Assembly (NCBI RefSeq): GCF_030445035.2
Contig: NC_080682.1
Coordinates: forward strand, 36,376,770 to 36,440,769
Reading direction: 5' to 3'
From: Dasypus novemcinctus
Lineage: Eukaryota > Chordata > Mammalia > Cingulata > Dasypodidae
DNA: 64,000 nucleotides
Position 1 is the stretch's first letter. Each line of letters begins with the position of its first letter. Below are positions 35,580 to 49,200 of the stretch, one piece after another. The translations under genes and the position numbers were made by a program. The notes beneath the pieces are model-generated. The model did no database searches, was not told the DNA's origin, and worked only from the letters and a program-made list of their open reading frames with translations.

Positions 35580-37390
35580 TCAGAGTTTTAATATTAGTGA
35601 GTGCTTTCTCCAGTCTCCATGTGTCCTCAGGCCATCAACAGTGGAATTGCAGCTATTCAATGACTTGGGTGCTTTCATGGTTTATCTTGCTCTAATCCTC
35701 CAGGTAATAAACGTTAGGAGCAATTCAACTCCTTGTGCTCAAGGAATAGCCATTCAATTATTTCCCTATTGTCAGACATAAAAATATTAGTAAGTACAGA
35801 CTCTGAGGATTCTGAGACTTGAAGACCACATCAGAATAACCAGTCACAGATTACGGATGCTGTTGTTTCAGGCTTCCAACCCCATTTGGATCCAGACTTG
35901 AAGGGACCAAAGGAGCTTTCTCTACGTTGAACATAGGCTTTCTAAGAAAAATATTTAATGTAGGTGATTTGAGGGACCTGCTGCAACAAGGAATCTATCC
36001 AAGTTGTTGAGTTCATGCTGCTTATACCTACCTTTTCTGCTTTAAATAGTTTTGTATTTTGGTACTTTACACCAAGTTAGAGTTCTGATCAAGTGACTTA
36101 TATAATATATTCCACTTGCTCACCAAGAAAGCAAGAATGGTAATTGTATAAGAAGGGACTTTAAAGAGAGTTCCCTCCATTGCTTAGTTATCCCACATAA
36201 ATTTCTATTGAATCATAATGATTTGGAAGTTTTCTGATGAAAAGCAGTCCTAATATAAGCTGGGAGGCTTGTGCCCTACACAGGATTAAGCCTTTAGAGC
36301 AAAGGTAAACTCACTCCATGAACTCAGAATTATTTAGGAAGTCTCTCTTAGTAATTATTCTCAAGTCATTAATTGAGGAAAAGAAACACTTCACTAAATG
36401 TAAAAATGGATGATCTTGAAAAGAAGCAGTGAATGATTGGTCAGTGATTGCTACAAATAAGATGCCTTATCATGAAATGAAACTGTTACTTCTTTTCCAA
36501 ATGCGTTCAGAGAGGTAAGTGTAGCAAGTGTCTTCATTTATAGTTGATTTCTCACAATGTGACACTGGGGTCTTCAATTTACAGGTAAGTTATATTTAAA
36601 CATGTGTTTCTACTATCACAGATAATTATGAATATTGGATCATATACTCAGTCTATTTAGAAAAGCAATCACTTGAGATATTGTGGACCCAGGCCATAGA
36701 TAATAAAGTAAAACTTTCATTAAATTATTTTACTGATAATAAAGTTAATCTATTGTCTTTATAGTAAACTGAGATCAGAAAAAGTATGAAATAGTTCCAC
36801 AAAAATTGTCATTAATTTCATAATTCAGATAAACACTATTCATCATTGGTATACTTTTGGGAGAACTTTTCTGTGCTTATACATTATTTTAGACAATTGA
36901 GCACCTAATACATAAGATATTTCATATCTTATATTTTTCATTCAGAATTTATTTAAGGTAAATTTCCACATCATCTATTCTTTTTACAAGTCATTTTAAT
37001 GAGCCACTGTTATTTCATAATTATATACCATAATTAAACTGTTCCACTTTATATAGATATTTGAGTCATTTTAAGTTTTATTATTATAAAAATATTGTGA
37101 AATACAACCTATATGCATAAACTCTGCCCATCTCTATCTCTCTATATATTTTTACCTAGAGTGGATTCCTAAGATAAGGAATCCAGAGCCAAATATATGT
37201 GTAGAAGAAATCTACATGTTTAATATGTGACTAATGTGCCTCAACTTTAAGTCAGGGGTTTATCTGCTCAGAGAGTCTATCAATCTTACAAATAATGCTG
37301 AAAAAATATTATTTCTTCATTAAAATTTACTTATCACCATTGCTTCTCTGTACGATTTGCAGATAAGTCAATTATTCAAATACCTACTTG
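35580..37390. other. Spacer upstream of the plus-strand OR pseudogene
   Basis: Mostly AT-rich sequence without a convincing open frame. The stretch 36780-37130 looks like an old interspersed repeat that I cannot name. I could not align this stretch with the other units. Confidence 0.4.
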
Positions 37391-38170
37391 GATTGATGGA
37401 GTGAAAGAACAACATGACTATACATTCTGCTTGGCCTGACAAAGAACCTAGATGCACAAAAACTCTTACTTGTTTTGTTTGTGTTCATCTACTGTCTCAA
37501 CCTGGTAGGCAACCTACTGGTAGTAACAGTTGCAACCAGCATATACCTGGGCTTCCCAAAGTAGTTTCTTCTATTGTTCTTGTCCTTACTAGATAGATTA
37601 TTCTCTTTTACCAAGACCCAAAAATGATATTTGACTTGCTTGCTGAAACTAAGACTGTCTCCTTCAGTGGATGCATTACTCAGCTCTTTGCATAGTATTT
37701 CCTTTGGGGAGTTGAGTTCAACCTGCTCACAGTGCTGGCCTATAACCACTATGTGGCAATCTTCAGGCCCCTGCACCATATGATCACAATGAACTGGAGG
37801 ACATGTAGCCTCCTGGTAGTTATATACTGAACTGGGTGGATTTCATCATTCCCAGATTTAAAGCCTTTTTATGTTTTTGCTGTCCTTCTGTGGCTACACA
37901 ATCATTGACTATTTCTTCAATGATTTGTACCCTCTGCTGAAAGTCTCCTTTACTGACACTAGCATCTTTGGACTCTGTTTGCTGCCAACAGTCAGCTGTT
38001 GTGTCTGCTCACTTTTTTTATTCCTGTCACTTCCTATGTCATCATTTGCTCCTTCAGAACAGTAGAAGGATCTCTCTGGCTGTGCTTCCCATATAACTGT
38101 GGTTATCTTATTCTTTGTAAACTGTACATATACCATTACTGAACACCTGTGCAATCTAAACTGCAAAGAG
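37391..38170 (+). pseudogene. Olfactory receptor pseudogene, OR4 family, plus strand
   Basis: Receptor text begins near 37397 (NNMT, then ILLGLTKNLDAQKLLLVLF with one frame change) and continues through TM1 (LVGNLLVVTVATS). A TM2 signature is ruined by a stop at 37562-37564. Then come a readable TM3 with LAYNHYVAIFRPLHH (DRY reads NHY), a TM4 with a stop near 37827, and the loop FCGYTIIDYFFNDLYPLL near 37885-37940. The C-terminal half shifts frame and fades after about 38100. At least five disabling changes are visible. It is the only OR locus in the window on the plus strand and lies in the inserted 14-kb block. OR4 membership is by resemblance; the subfamily is unclear. Confidence 0.85.
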
Positions 38171-38624
38171 ATGTGGAAAACTTATTGCAGTTATAGTGAC
38201 TTCCATGGTTTCCACATGACAATCTCTGAACAATTTGAAAATCTGTAAAGCAAATTGAACTTTTCTGATAAAAAGACTTTACATAATATGAATTGGGATT
38301 TTTTTAGAAAAGAAAAAAAATGGTTCTATGCATATTTGCAGTTATTATTTACTCCTGAAATCCTGAAAGCATCACTACCTTTGGCTGATTATATGTATGA
38401 TTTCTTTGAGAACACAGGTTACTATAAAGGAAAAAGCAGTTTTGTTCACAAGATGTACAATTTTAAAATTCCACTTTGTAATTATCTAAGGAGAATTACA
38501 GTTAAATCTCTTCCTGATAGCTTGGCAGAGGGAATGATTAAAATGTTAAGACAACTAGGGCAAAATGTCAGAAAGATTAGGTCAAGATATAAAGCAATCA
38601 TTTTCCATTTCTGCAAAGTAGGAT
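38171..38624. other. Spacer with an unassigned open frame
   Basis: AT-rich sequence containing most of a 141-codon open frame (38255-38680) with no recognised domain. The frame's last codons run into antisense L1. I do not call it a gene. Confidence 0.5.
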
Positions 38625-39035
38625 GTTGGAATTTGGATTTGGGTTGCATTGAAAATATAAACCACTTTCTGACCTCTTAAAAATATTTAGTTTTTCCAAT
38701 CTATTGACACAAAATATCTTTTCAGTTGTTTAGGTCTTCTTTGATTTCATTTTAGCAATGTTTTGTAGTTTTTTATATAGAAATGCTTTACATCCTGGGT
38801 TAGATTTATTCCTAGATATTTTATTATTTTAATTGCTCTTGTGACAAGAAGTTTTTTCCTGATATCTTCTTCTAATTGTTCATTATAGAACACTGCTGAT
38901 ATTTTCATGTTGATTTTGTGCCCTCACACTTTGCTGAATTTGTTATAATTCTAGTACCTTTGTGTTTATTTTTCAGGATTTTCTGCATATAAGATGATAT
39001 CCTATGCAAATAGGGACAGTGTTACTTCAAGAAGG
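38625..39035 (-). mobile_element. Old L1 fragment, reverse-transcriptase region
   Basis: Antisense ORF2 sequence: 'ggttgcattgaaaatataaa', 'gcaatgttttgtagtttttt', 'ttattcctagatattttatt', ending in 'catataagatgatatcctat', which corresponds to the FADDM region. Non-functional, decayed. Confidence 0.75.
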
Positions 39036-39049
39036 ATTATTTACCTCAC

Positions 39050-41010
39050 TCATAAGGATCCAGAAATCCCTCTTCCACTCAGGAATGACCAAAGATGACA
39101 AAAGCTGCATTCTTTCTTTGGGATTTGATTCTATATGGCTGTGCCAGAGGAAGTATTAGTAGCTTTCCCATTTGGCCAGAGGCAGCAAAGCTTTGTCACC
39201 AGCATCAGCAGTTCCTTCAGCATGCTGTCTCATATGGGAGTACTTCTACAAGTGATTCCTGATGCGGAACCCAGACTCTGAATTCAACCCCTCCAAAGAT
39301 TCATTAAACTATTTAATCCCCTATAATAAATCCCTTCACCTTAAACTAGCAAAAGATTATTCATGTTTTCATCTGAGAAAGACTGATATACGAAACTGAC
39401 TTAAATTTCTCCATTTCAATGTTTCACTACTATTGGACTGCCATCAATTTCAGAAGAATGCCAGTTATGAAGCACGAAGTGTTTGTTTTTTTTTCATAAA
39501 TGCAAGTAAGTGGGTTGAGTGGACATGAGAGCCATTTATTCAGGAAATGTTTATTAAACCATCATTCTCTACCAAGCTTTGTAACATGAGCTGCAAATGC
39601 AGCAGTTAATTTTACAGGTAATGCCTCTACTTTCATGACATTCGTAGTCATATTAGAAGAGAAAGCAACAACAAACAAATACATAAGGTAAATTAAATTG
39701 TAAAAATTCCTTAGAGAAAATATAAGAGAGTGAAGGGATAGAAAATAAGTAAATAGATGGCTCTAAAATGGATGTTTAAGGAAGTCCTATCTAAGAGGAG
39801 GAATTTGAACTGTAGATTAAGTTATATGAAAAACCAGCAATGCTAAGATCTAGAAGAGGGTAATTTTGGGAAGCTAGATGAGTTAGTACAAAGACCTTAG
39901 TGCAAAATGAGGCCATCGTGATGGGAGATCAGTGAACGGGAGAGTGGGACTCTGTGAGGTCAGAGAAGAAACGTGTGAGTGGGGAGCAACTGTGCAGGGC
40001 TTAACAGGCCATGAAAAGGCCAATTAGAATTGGGTATAAAGTTGGTTAAATAGTGCTTGCTTTCTACTGATCTTAGCTCAGCTTTTCTAAATGAATACAG
40101 AGAATTTACATGGGGAGAAAACTTGTCTAAATTAAAAGAAAAGTAGGACATAAAGAGACAAAGTAGAGATCAGTGCTGTGAACTGCACCAAAAAGGCCAC
40201 TAAAGAGACTGCCAGAAAGGATACACAAATCTACTGGGTAAAGGTGGTTGCTGGAGGAAATATGTTTTAATTATCACCATTAAAACATATTGTGATTTGA
40301 ACTTAGAGCTGAACTAATAATACATTTATTGTTGGTGTTATCTTCTAATCCAAATGAAAGACAGTGAATAGCAATAATTGTGCAGGTCAAATGAGATACC
40401 TCTACTCACCTGATAATTATCCCTCTAATGGTTTTACTCATGTCCTCTCAGTTTGCTGCCACTCAAATCTGGGCATAGTTAGATAAATGCATTAAATTCT
40501 TGCTCTTGGGTCTTTTAACCCTTGCTGCCCTAAGTCACTCTCTATCAATTCACCTGCTTCAGTCTCTTTAGCATTTTCACAATGGATTATTTATTTTTTA
40601 AAATTATGTTTACTTGGCGTAATGCCTGTCTCTCTTCACTGGAAAGTTTTTAAATATGTAGCTTTTCTATGTTTAAACTTTAAATGTTTAAATGAGCCAA
40701 GCCACAAGGTTCAAATCCCATCTCAAGTATTCACACTAGAGCTTGTTAATTTAGGAAACAAAAATTATCTAAGCTTCAGTTAATTTTTCAGGATAACAGG
40801 AATATGAGTTAACTATTTCATAAAGCTCTTAGGAGAATTAACCAAGATCATGCCTTCTTAGCACCTGCCACTTTGTAATAAGTAACAATGGCTTTCACTG
40901 AATTTGTTGGCAGGATGATTTTAGTAGCATTAAAAAGATGTTTCAGTAAGGACTTGAAACATACATCCCATTAAAAAAGATGTTTTTTCCTTATTGTAAG
41001 TGTGTCAGCT
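39050..41010. repeat. Duplication-unit tail (no OR gene)
   Basis: The stretch 39060-39140 matches the spot at 21490-21590 and 46110-46210. The sequence then jumps to the spot at 24690-24790 and 49320-49420, so about 3 kb of unit is missing here. The stretch 39530-40960 matches 11400-12830 and 49680-51060, including the L2-type remnant. It joins unit 3 near 41015. Confidence 0.65.
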
Positions 41011-41439
41011 GGGCATTTTAGGAATCATGGATGAAGACAGAAGCCATCTATAAAAGATAAGTAAGAGAGGAAGAACATATTAATGATTAATCAAGAGGGT
41101 AAAGGAAAACTTGATTAAATCAAAGACAAACCCTGTGCATGGATAAGAATTCTTAATTTTCTAAAGATATAAACTCGTCTTAAATTAAACTTCCTGAATA
41201 AAATCTTATTGAAAATGCAAGCTAAGGTTTGTTTTGTAACTAGAGTTTTATTTTTTTTATATTTAACTTGAAACATAAATATGTAAGAATATGCATAATT
41301 CTGAAAGAGAACTGTAATGATGTTTTCTAGGCTTATCAGATGACAAACTGTATTAAAAATCTAAAGCAATTATATCATATGTGAAATGGCACACTGAAAA
41401 TAGGATAAATATAACAGAATGGAGTCCTGAGATTTCAAG

Positions 41440-42650
41440 TCAGTGGGCAAAAGATAATTATAAAACTATAAAAACATAGCCATCCTGAAAAAGAACTAAA
41501 ATCTAAAATTCCAATACCTATCTCATTCCTTACATTAAAAAAAATACCAGATAGATTAAAAAAAATTTTAAATAAAATACCAGAAAATATATATTTTTTA
41601 AAATGCTAAAAAATTGTGAATTGCAGAAGAATATTTTGGTAAAAAGAGAAGCATGGAAATACTTTCTAAGGATATAAAAATATATAATTTTGATAAATCA
41701 GATATGTAAATATAAAAATATTCTACATGGCCCAAAATATTCTGTATAGCAGAAAAATTAAAATTAAAATGCAAGCTTGGACTATAACAATTACATATAT
41801 ATGTTAAAAGTAATAAAGTATTTACTATATAGTTAACTCATAAAAATCAATATGGAAAATTTCAACAATTAGAGAAAATTTATAAAAGGCAATTCACACT
41901 TAAAGAAATACAAAAAATTTTAAACAAATAAAAATTGTCAAATAATTATTTTTAAAAATAACCAGAAGTATAAAAATTAAATATTTTGTCTTTAATCAGA
42001 TTGCCAAATACCATGAATGTTTATCAAGTACTGGTTGTTGAGAAAGTGAACAAACATTTTCTCAGACTATGCTGAGGAGCACAGTTGGTACAACTCTATG
42101 GGTGACTTTTTGACAATAACTTACAAAACAAAAATTTTAAATAAATGTTTGATCTGCACCACCACTTCCCCCCCCCACCCCACCCCCCCAAGTCAAATCA
42201 ATGTCTGGGAACAAGAGCTTGCACAACTGCATAAAGATAAAGAGATGTATTTATTACAGAATTATTTGCCATAAAAATTGATTGGAAACAACATGAAGAA
42301 AATTGCTTACATTAATTTAGGAAATATGTTTGAGATATTTATGCAGTATGGAGATACCTGAGAGGGAGTTAGGTCTAAATGAATTCGTTTGGAAGGAATT
42401 TAAAGATGCCGAATAGTAAAAGGCAAATGTTCACATACACAGAATAAGCACATACATATATATAAATATGCTCGTATTCGCAAGGATTATTACTTGACAA
42501 TTTTAGAAAATATATTTCAATGACTCCCTCTGGCAGGAATCCTGGAAGATTGGTGAAGAGCGTATAAATTTACTTTTACATTTATGTGAATTTGAATGGC
42601 TGCCATTTAAACTATTTATTGCTATTACAAATTCTTTAAAAAAAAGAAGT
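41440..42650 (+). mobile_element. Ancient L1/HAL1-like LINE remnant (paralogue of 16320-17450)
   Basis: Runs parallel to the unit-2 copy, for example 'tttattacagaattatttgc' near 42250 and the ending 'attactt...gaaagtgattgcctctgag'-like text near 42490-42530. It carries a C-rich simple stretch at 42160-42190 not seen in unit 2. Confidence 0.5.
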
Positions 42651-43113
42651 CTGCGAACTTAAAAATCATATATGATCCAACTGATTTGAATAAAGGGGAC
42701 AGCCTTCATAGTGTTAACTATTTTAACTAGTATAATAAAAAGGAAAAAATGAATATTTATATGATACAAAACTAAAGATGAGAAAAATTAAAAATGAATG
42801 CAGAAATTAGTTACAATAATAGAAACTATAAAAAATATTCAATCATTAATTCACTATATTTTTAATTGATTCTCTACTATTATATTCACTGTACTTTTCT
42901 AGGTACAGTGACAAGACATTATAGAACTTATATTATAGTAGGAAAATATTATTTAATAGCCCAGTCTAATAGTCAATTCTTTAATTTAAAAATGATTATG
43001 ATTTTGAAGGTTAGAGAGTGGTGCATCAGATTTAAGGTGATTTCTGGATTCCAGAAGATGTTCCCTAAAGCAAAATGACTTTCTTGTGATAGATAAGGCA
43101 CATATTTGCTACT

Positions 43114-44032
43114 TCATCTGACTTTTCTTTTCCAGAGTTTCTTCATAGCATTTGTCATTTCTGAATTTCTCAGAGTATATATTAAAGGGTTTAACATGGG
43201 GGTTATAATGGTGTAAAACACACTCAATGATTTACCAATAGGGAAGTTTCTAACAGGTCTTCATACACAAAAGTACAGGAAACAAAGAAGAAGACAATGA
43301 CAGTGATATGTGAACCACAGGAGAAGAGGACTTTCCTCTTTCCTTCCAGACTAAGGTTCTTTTAGGAGTGCAAAATGACACCATAATAGATGAGTAGGAA
43401 CAGAAACACAATACTGCAAATTAGCCCTCCATTAGCCACCATTAAGAGTTTAACAACATAGGTGTCAGTACAGACAAGTTTCAATAAAGGGTACCTGTCA
43501 CAGCTAAAATGATCAATGATATTGGGACCACAGAAGGGGAGCCCATGAAGAGAGATAAGTTGAATTACTGAGTGCAGAAAACCCCCAATCCAGGACACTA
43601 TTAGCAGCACAACACACACCCATTGTCTCATGATAATCAAATTATGCAAGGGCTTATAAATTATCACATAGCGGTCATATGCCATGGCCAACAGAAGAAA
43701 GACCTTTGATCCACCAAAGAAGTGCCCTGTAAAAAGCTGGATCATACAACCATGGAATGATATGGTATTTTGTCCAATGAACAAGTCTGAAATCATTTTG
43801 GGGGAAAGGGACAAGGCATAAATGACATCCATAAAAGACAAACTAGCAAAAAGAAGTACATGGGTGAGCCCAGGGACTTACTGACAGTTACAGTCATGAC
43901 AATGAGCAAGGTGCCCACCGTGGTCAAAATGTAGAAGAACAAGAACATAACAGAGAGTACTTTCTGTTCCTTTGGATTCTGTGTGAGACCCAGAAGTATA
44001 AAGTACGTCACATTGTTAATCAGTGTTTCTAT
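43114..44032 (-). pseudogene. Recently lost olfactory receptor, OR4A-like
   Basis: This is a nearly intact odorant receptor. In order on the minus strand: [22 protein letters not shown]1 ([12 protein letters not shown]), [14 protein letters not shown], the conserved [52 protein letters not shown]-like text and [13 protein letters not shown], ending at TGA 43114-43116. Four lesions are seen: the expected start is ATA (44030-44032) instead of ATG, a 1-nt deletion in a T run near 43848-43852, TAA at 43362-43364 where TTA is expected, and a 1-nt deletion near 43260. All structural motifs, including DRY and NPLIY, survive. It is the closest relative of 17918-18838 but shares none of its breaks. 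Confidence 0.92.
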
Positions 44033-44039
44033 CAGATCT

Positions 44040-47000
44040 TAGAAATGGTTTATCTATAAAACAATGAAAATATTTTGCGTGTAAGAAAAACTTAATCTTT
44101 TATTTATTTATTCAGTCAAAACATGGGAATAGAGCTTCTCTTTCTCTCAAATCACTCATGGACATTGGGATTACCAAGTTTTATATGGACTCCCCCCCTT
44201 CAATGATTTGTTACATATTTATGAGGTCAGACAAAAACAAACCAATATAATAAGTGTTATTTATAAATACATTCATGTGATCCTAAGAGCACAAAATAGA
44301 GTAACATTTAAGCCAAACCATGATCAGAGAAGTTGTCCTAGATTAAGTGATTTTGTAAATAAGTTTAATAGGAGAAGGGAGATTTGGCTAAAACAAGAGA
44401 GAATGGGAAGTAAATTATTTGAAAAGGCTCAGGACGTGTAAAGTCACAAAAGTGCAAATGTAATGACCCATTTAAGATATTTTATCACTCTACTTTCAAA
44501 ATATATCACAACTTGGATTATCTTCACTACCTCCCTGGCCTACTGCAATAGGCTGCCACAGGTCTGTTTTCATTCATGTCTCCAACAGTCGGTGCTCCTG
44601 TAGCTCTTAGGATACATTTTTCAAATTTGATTTTGATCGTGCCATTTCTCTGTTCAAACCCCTGTCATGTATTACTATAAAACAGTTAGTGATATCCAAA
44701 CTTCCTACCCTGGACCATAACAGAATAAATAACCTGTTCTGTTAACTCCCCTAAATATTCTTTTACAATTCTCATTTTTGTACAGAATTTATGATATTTC
44801 TCAAGAATACAGAATAATTTTCATTTCCTTAGTTCAATGTATACTTTTATAAACTTTAATAATAGATGTTGGAAAAAGGTATATTGTAAAGGCTAAACTT
44901 TCATTCATTCATTTAATGGAAAAAATGTTTATAGAACATCAATTTGTGTTAAGCCTTTCAAAAATAGTAGAATTCCAGACATCAAGGAGGGTCTGCTATC
45001 TCATTAGGCTCAAAGTTTAGTCCAGAACTCATTATGCTGAGGGCGAAATCAGGTCTACTTATTTTTCAAGTCCTCTTATTTTTTATTGATACTGAACTTG
45101 CTTTGAAGAAGTCTCCAAACAGCTACTTGATAATTACATATGCTTATAAATATCTCCTCCCCACTCATAACATTAGTGTACAGACTGTTAAAAACAAAAA
45201 AAACCTAATTCTACTATTTTTTTTTCATAAGCTTCATCTTTAGTTGAATATAGAATCAGTTTTACCTTACTCAAAGTTTTTATCATGTCCATGCTTTAAG
45301 CATGTATATAGAGAAAGTATATAGAGAAAATAATTTCTTAAGATAAAATCTATTTTTAAAACACTATATTTTTGTAAAACTAGCTGGGGGGAGCATTATT
45401 AAATAATATTCACCACACTTAGTTATACTTTTAATTTTGTAAAATTAGATGTTGGTAGCTATCATGATCTTTATAAGTATCTAATGAAAAAATATGTAGT
45501 ACAGTTCCTGGACCAAAATGGATACTCAATCTTTGTTTTGTTTTAAAGTATTGAAAACTTCAATTTCTGCATATAAGAATTTATCATAAGCTTACATCCC
45601 TCTGAAATACAAAACAAAATGTGTTGAAAAATTTTTTCCTTCCATCGACTCCATTAAAAATAGGCAAAATATATTAATGAAAGGAAATATTAAAATCACA
45701 ATCATTGTTTTGCTTAACTGTGTCAGATGCTATGTCTATATACATGTGCATATATATTATTCAATGAAATATATTTATATATATGCAACCAAATTTAGCG
45801 AATCACATTTAACCTTTATAATAACAAGTATTTTTATAGCCATTTTATATTTGAAGAAACCAATTCTAAATATGTATATAATCTGCCCAAGTAACAAAAT
45901 TAGATTTGAGATCTAATTTTGATTTACTTCAAAACCTTATGTCACTAGCAGAAGTTGTTCTTTTTTAACTGCTCATTTCTTATAAGCTCAAGTGAAATTA
46001 ATTCCTACATCAAAAGAAAATACCCACAATCGATAAGTGTGGTTTCCACTACCAGCCATTCACAGCCTTACCTTTTGAAGCCCTCTTCCCAATCTGAAGG
46101 AAGATTTTCGGGTCATTCATGAGCACCTGGAAATCCCTCTTCCTATCAAATATGACCACAGAGGAAAAAAATCTGCCTTCTTCCTTGGGGATAGATATAA
46201 CTTCATATGTTTGTGTGTGTCCATTTCTCTAGAATTTTCTGAAGATTTCAAAATTTTTTCACTCATATTAGAGATATATTTTAAAAGAATCTATGTTGAA
46301 AACATTAAAGCAAAAGTTTCATTTCTTAAGATAATTTCTTAAAAATTCAAACAAATTCTATATGTACATAAGAAGATAGTAACCAGGAAATTTTTCCTAG
46401 TACCTTTTTATCCAGTACTTGAAAGAGAAAAATATTAATTCAGGTTTTTTGTGTCTAATTCTACTGTGTTGGTTTGGACAAAAAAATTTATACCTGACAT
46501 ATTTTAGAGTGTTCAGATGGCATAAACTAATTGAGCTTGAGATATGAGGGTATTAAGTCTTTTTCATATGGGGCTTTAAGCTTCCTTAGCTGATATAGTA
46601 ATGACTGTTTTTAAGAGGATAATGTATTTCCCTCAACAGGGGCAAAGAACACTGGCCCTTTTAAGCTTTCTAACTATAAAAATTAATATTGCGTTCTGGA
46701 ATTGGAGTGTGTCCAAAACTGTTTCTTACTTAATTAAATTCACTGGAATTTTACACACAATGTTGAAAGAATATCTATATTAAAGAAGCTTCTAGACCAA
46801 GCACGTAATTGACATCAAGGAGATCTAACATAGAGGGAATATTGGCTTCCAAACCATTAGAAGTTAAGTCACTGTTAAGAATAAAATATCAGCTTACTTA
46901 TTTGTTGCAATGAGGTGAAATTATCATTTTTTCCCCAATTTGTGATAGCAAGTTTTCCTTTCCTTGCCTTAATACTCAAATGATTATTACTTAATGTTTT

Positions 47001-47755
47001 TTAAATTATGTTAAAATTTTATCTCCAATTTAGATGTAAGAACTAATTATGCAATTGATTATTTTTATTACTGAGAAAATATCATGTGCCAGTACTATTT
47101 TAGGGTATCAGGATATAGTGGTTATTCAAGCAGAAAAAAAAAATCTGTTTAAATTTACCTTACAAGGATATAAGCTAATGATTTAAAGATCTAAGAGTAT
47201 GTGATAAGTTCTATAAAGACAACAGTGTATTATGACACAAAATAAGTGGATAAATTCTACTGTGGATGTGGAAGTCAAAGAAGATGATTTGAATAGTTGT
47301 TATTAATGTTGAGATCCAAAGAATTAGAAGTTGTTACCATGAGAAAGATATTACGAGTGTAAGGACAAACACTGAGAAGAGTTTAAGACTCCTAAAAATC
47401 AGTGGGTCTGGAGGGTAAACAGGAAAGGGAGAAAATAGGGCACAATGAGGCTGAAAAGATGATTAGGAACCAAACCTTGAGAATATTATATACCTTGTAA
47501 GGAATTTGGATTTTTTAAAAAATAAGAGTAGACAAGCATTTACTTTGATTAAGGAAGCTACCATATGACAAAATATGTCAAAAATAATATAGAAGAATTA
47601 TTTGAGAATTGCTGTGTAAACATATGTGCTCTTGTGGTAGTAACAGAAGGTTGAGGACTCTTATTCATTCATCTTTCAATTTCAGCACTAAGCACAAATG
47701 CCTTGTACAGCAGGCATTCAGTAAAATTCAGTGAAAATTTGAATATAACACTGTT
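44040..47755. other. Unit-3 spacer, no gene
   Basis: AT-rich sequence that aligns with 5640-9060 and 19190-24080. It includes the MIR copy at 45700-45950 and the L2-type copy at 47090-47600. Open frames are under 80 codons and featureless. Confidence 0.6.
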
Positions 47756-47759
47756 GAGT

Positions 47760-49200
47760 TTTTCAGCTGCCAAAGCAAATAACATGCAGTGAGTTAGCTT
47801 AAACATGGGAAGTAATTGGCTCACAGTTTTGACTAGGAGAAGTCCAAAATCAAGATGTCACCAAAGCGATGCTTTCTTTTCAAATACTGGCATTCTTGGA
47901 CTGGCTGTCGGATCCTTGGTCTAGGGCTCCTCTGTCACATGGCAATGCACATGGAGGTCTCTCCTGTCTTCTCCTTGCTCTTCCTGGTTCAGGTACAATT
48001 CAGTTTCTTGTTGCCTCTGATTTTCTCTCTATCTGTATGAATTTCCTTTTTCCTTTTAAAGAATTCCAGTAATAGGATTAAGGTCCATCGTGACTGAGGT
48101 GGGCAAATCTTTAACTGAAATAACCTCACCAGAAGTTCCTATTTAAAATGGTCTCACACTCACAGGAATGCACTAAGTTAAAGAACATCTTTTTCCAGGG
48201 TAAATAAAGCATCAACACCACACACTGGACCCCAAAAAGACATCTTTCTACATACAAAATACATTCTTCATATCACAACATCCTAAGAGCCTTAAGCCTT
48301 TTCAGTAACAATGTTGAGTAAAAATTTTATCAAAATTGATTATGGTATGGTCTGTCTGGGGTACACTCCCCTGTCTGTGGACCCATGAAATCTAGAAAAG
48401 AAGTTACTTGTTTTCAACATACAATGAAAGGACAAGTATAGGGTAGACAGTCCCATTCCAACAGGAAGGATTTGGAAGGAAAGTAAGGGTCATAGTTACC
48501 AAACAATTCTGAAAACCAGTAGGGCAAGCTCCATCAGATTTCGTGAGTCAACGATGCCTCAATATTTCGTCTTCTGGGCCTGATAGATTGGTAGAACCAC
48601 CTTTCCAAGCACTTGTGCAATAGCTCTTCCCAAAACCTGGAGTAAAGTTGTCACCCTCTCCAAACATCTGGGTAGGTCAGGCTCTCTGCTAATGCCAGGG
48701 CACAGGCCCTTTCCTCTCCAAGCACTGAGTGTCACTCAAGCATTCTGCGAACCCTGGGAACAGACCCTACCATCTTCAAACATTGAAGCAGTAGCAGTCT
48801 TCCTGAAAAATGATGCATAAGACATCAACCCCACATGCAAGGGCAGATGAGACTGCCCCCTTCAAGCACAGTGATGAACCTGCCCCCCTTCCAGCGGTGG
48901 ACCCATTCTCTTGGCTTGAGAAGGTCCTTTTGGTCCAGACCTTGTTTTCCATCGGTCTACCTTTCAAGTCATTCTTCCTCCAATTTTCTCCTTCTCTGTC
49001 TTGTTTAGTGCAGGCTGGCAAATGTTCCATTCATAAAAGTTTCACATACAAAATCCTTGGCTTTGCATGTACTTCACAGGGGTCTAAACCAACAGGGAAA
49101 TAGACGTTCCCACAGATATTTTCTGTATAATAGTGTTTTCAATCCTGACTTCCACTGAAATGGTTGTTTGGTTCCATGATCAATTAAAATCTTACAGGGA
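47760..49200 (-). mobile_element. MaLR-type LTR with internal sequence, fossil
   Basis: An antisense LTR (about 47760-48240: 'gtgagttagcttaaacatgg', 'ctcacagttttgactaggag', 'ccagtaataggattaaggtc') is followed by internal MaLR-like sequence to about 49200. There is no second LTR that I can place and no coding region of note. It is absent from units 1 and 2 at this position, so it is younger than the duplication, yet clearly old and broken. Confidence 0.55.

Noticed and set aside
38255-38680. 141-codon plus-strand frame behind an OR pseudogene
   Set aside because: It has no recognisable domain, sits in AT-rich DNA and ends inside an antisense L1 fragment. Chance or repeat origin is more likely.
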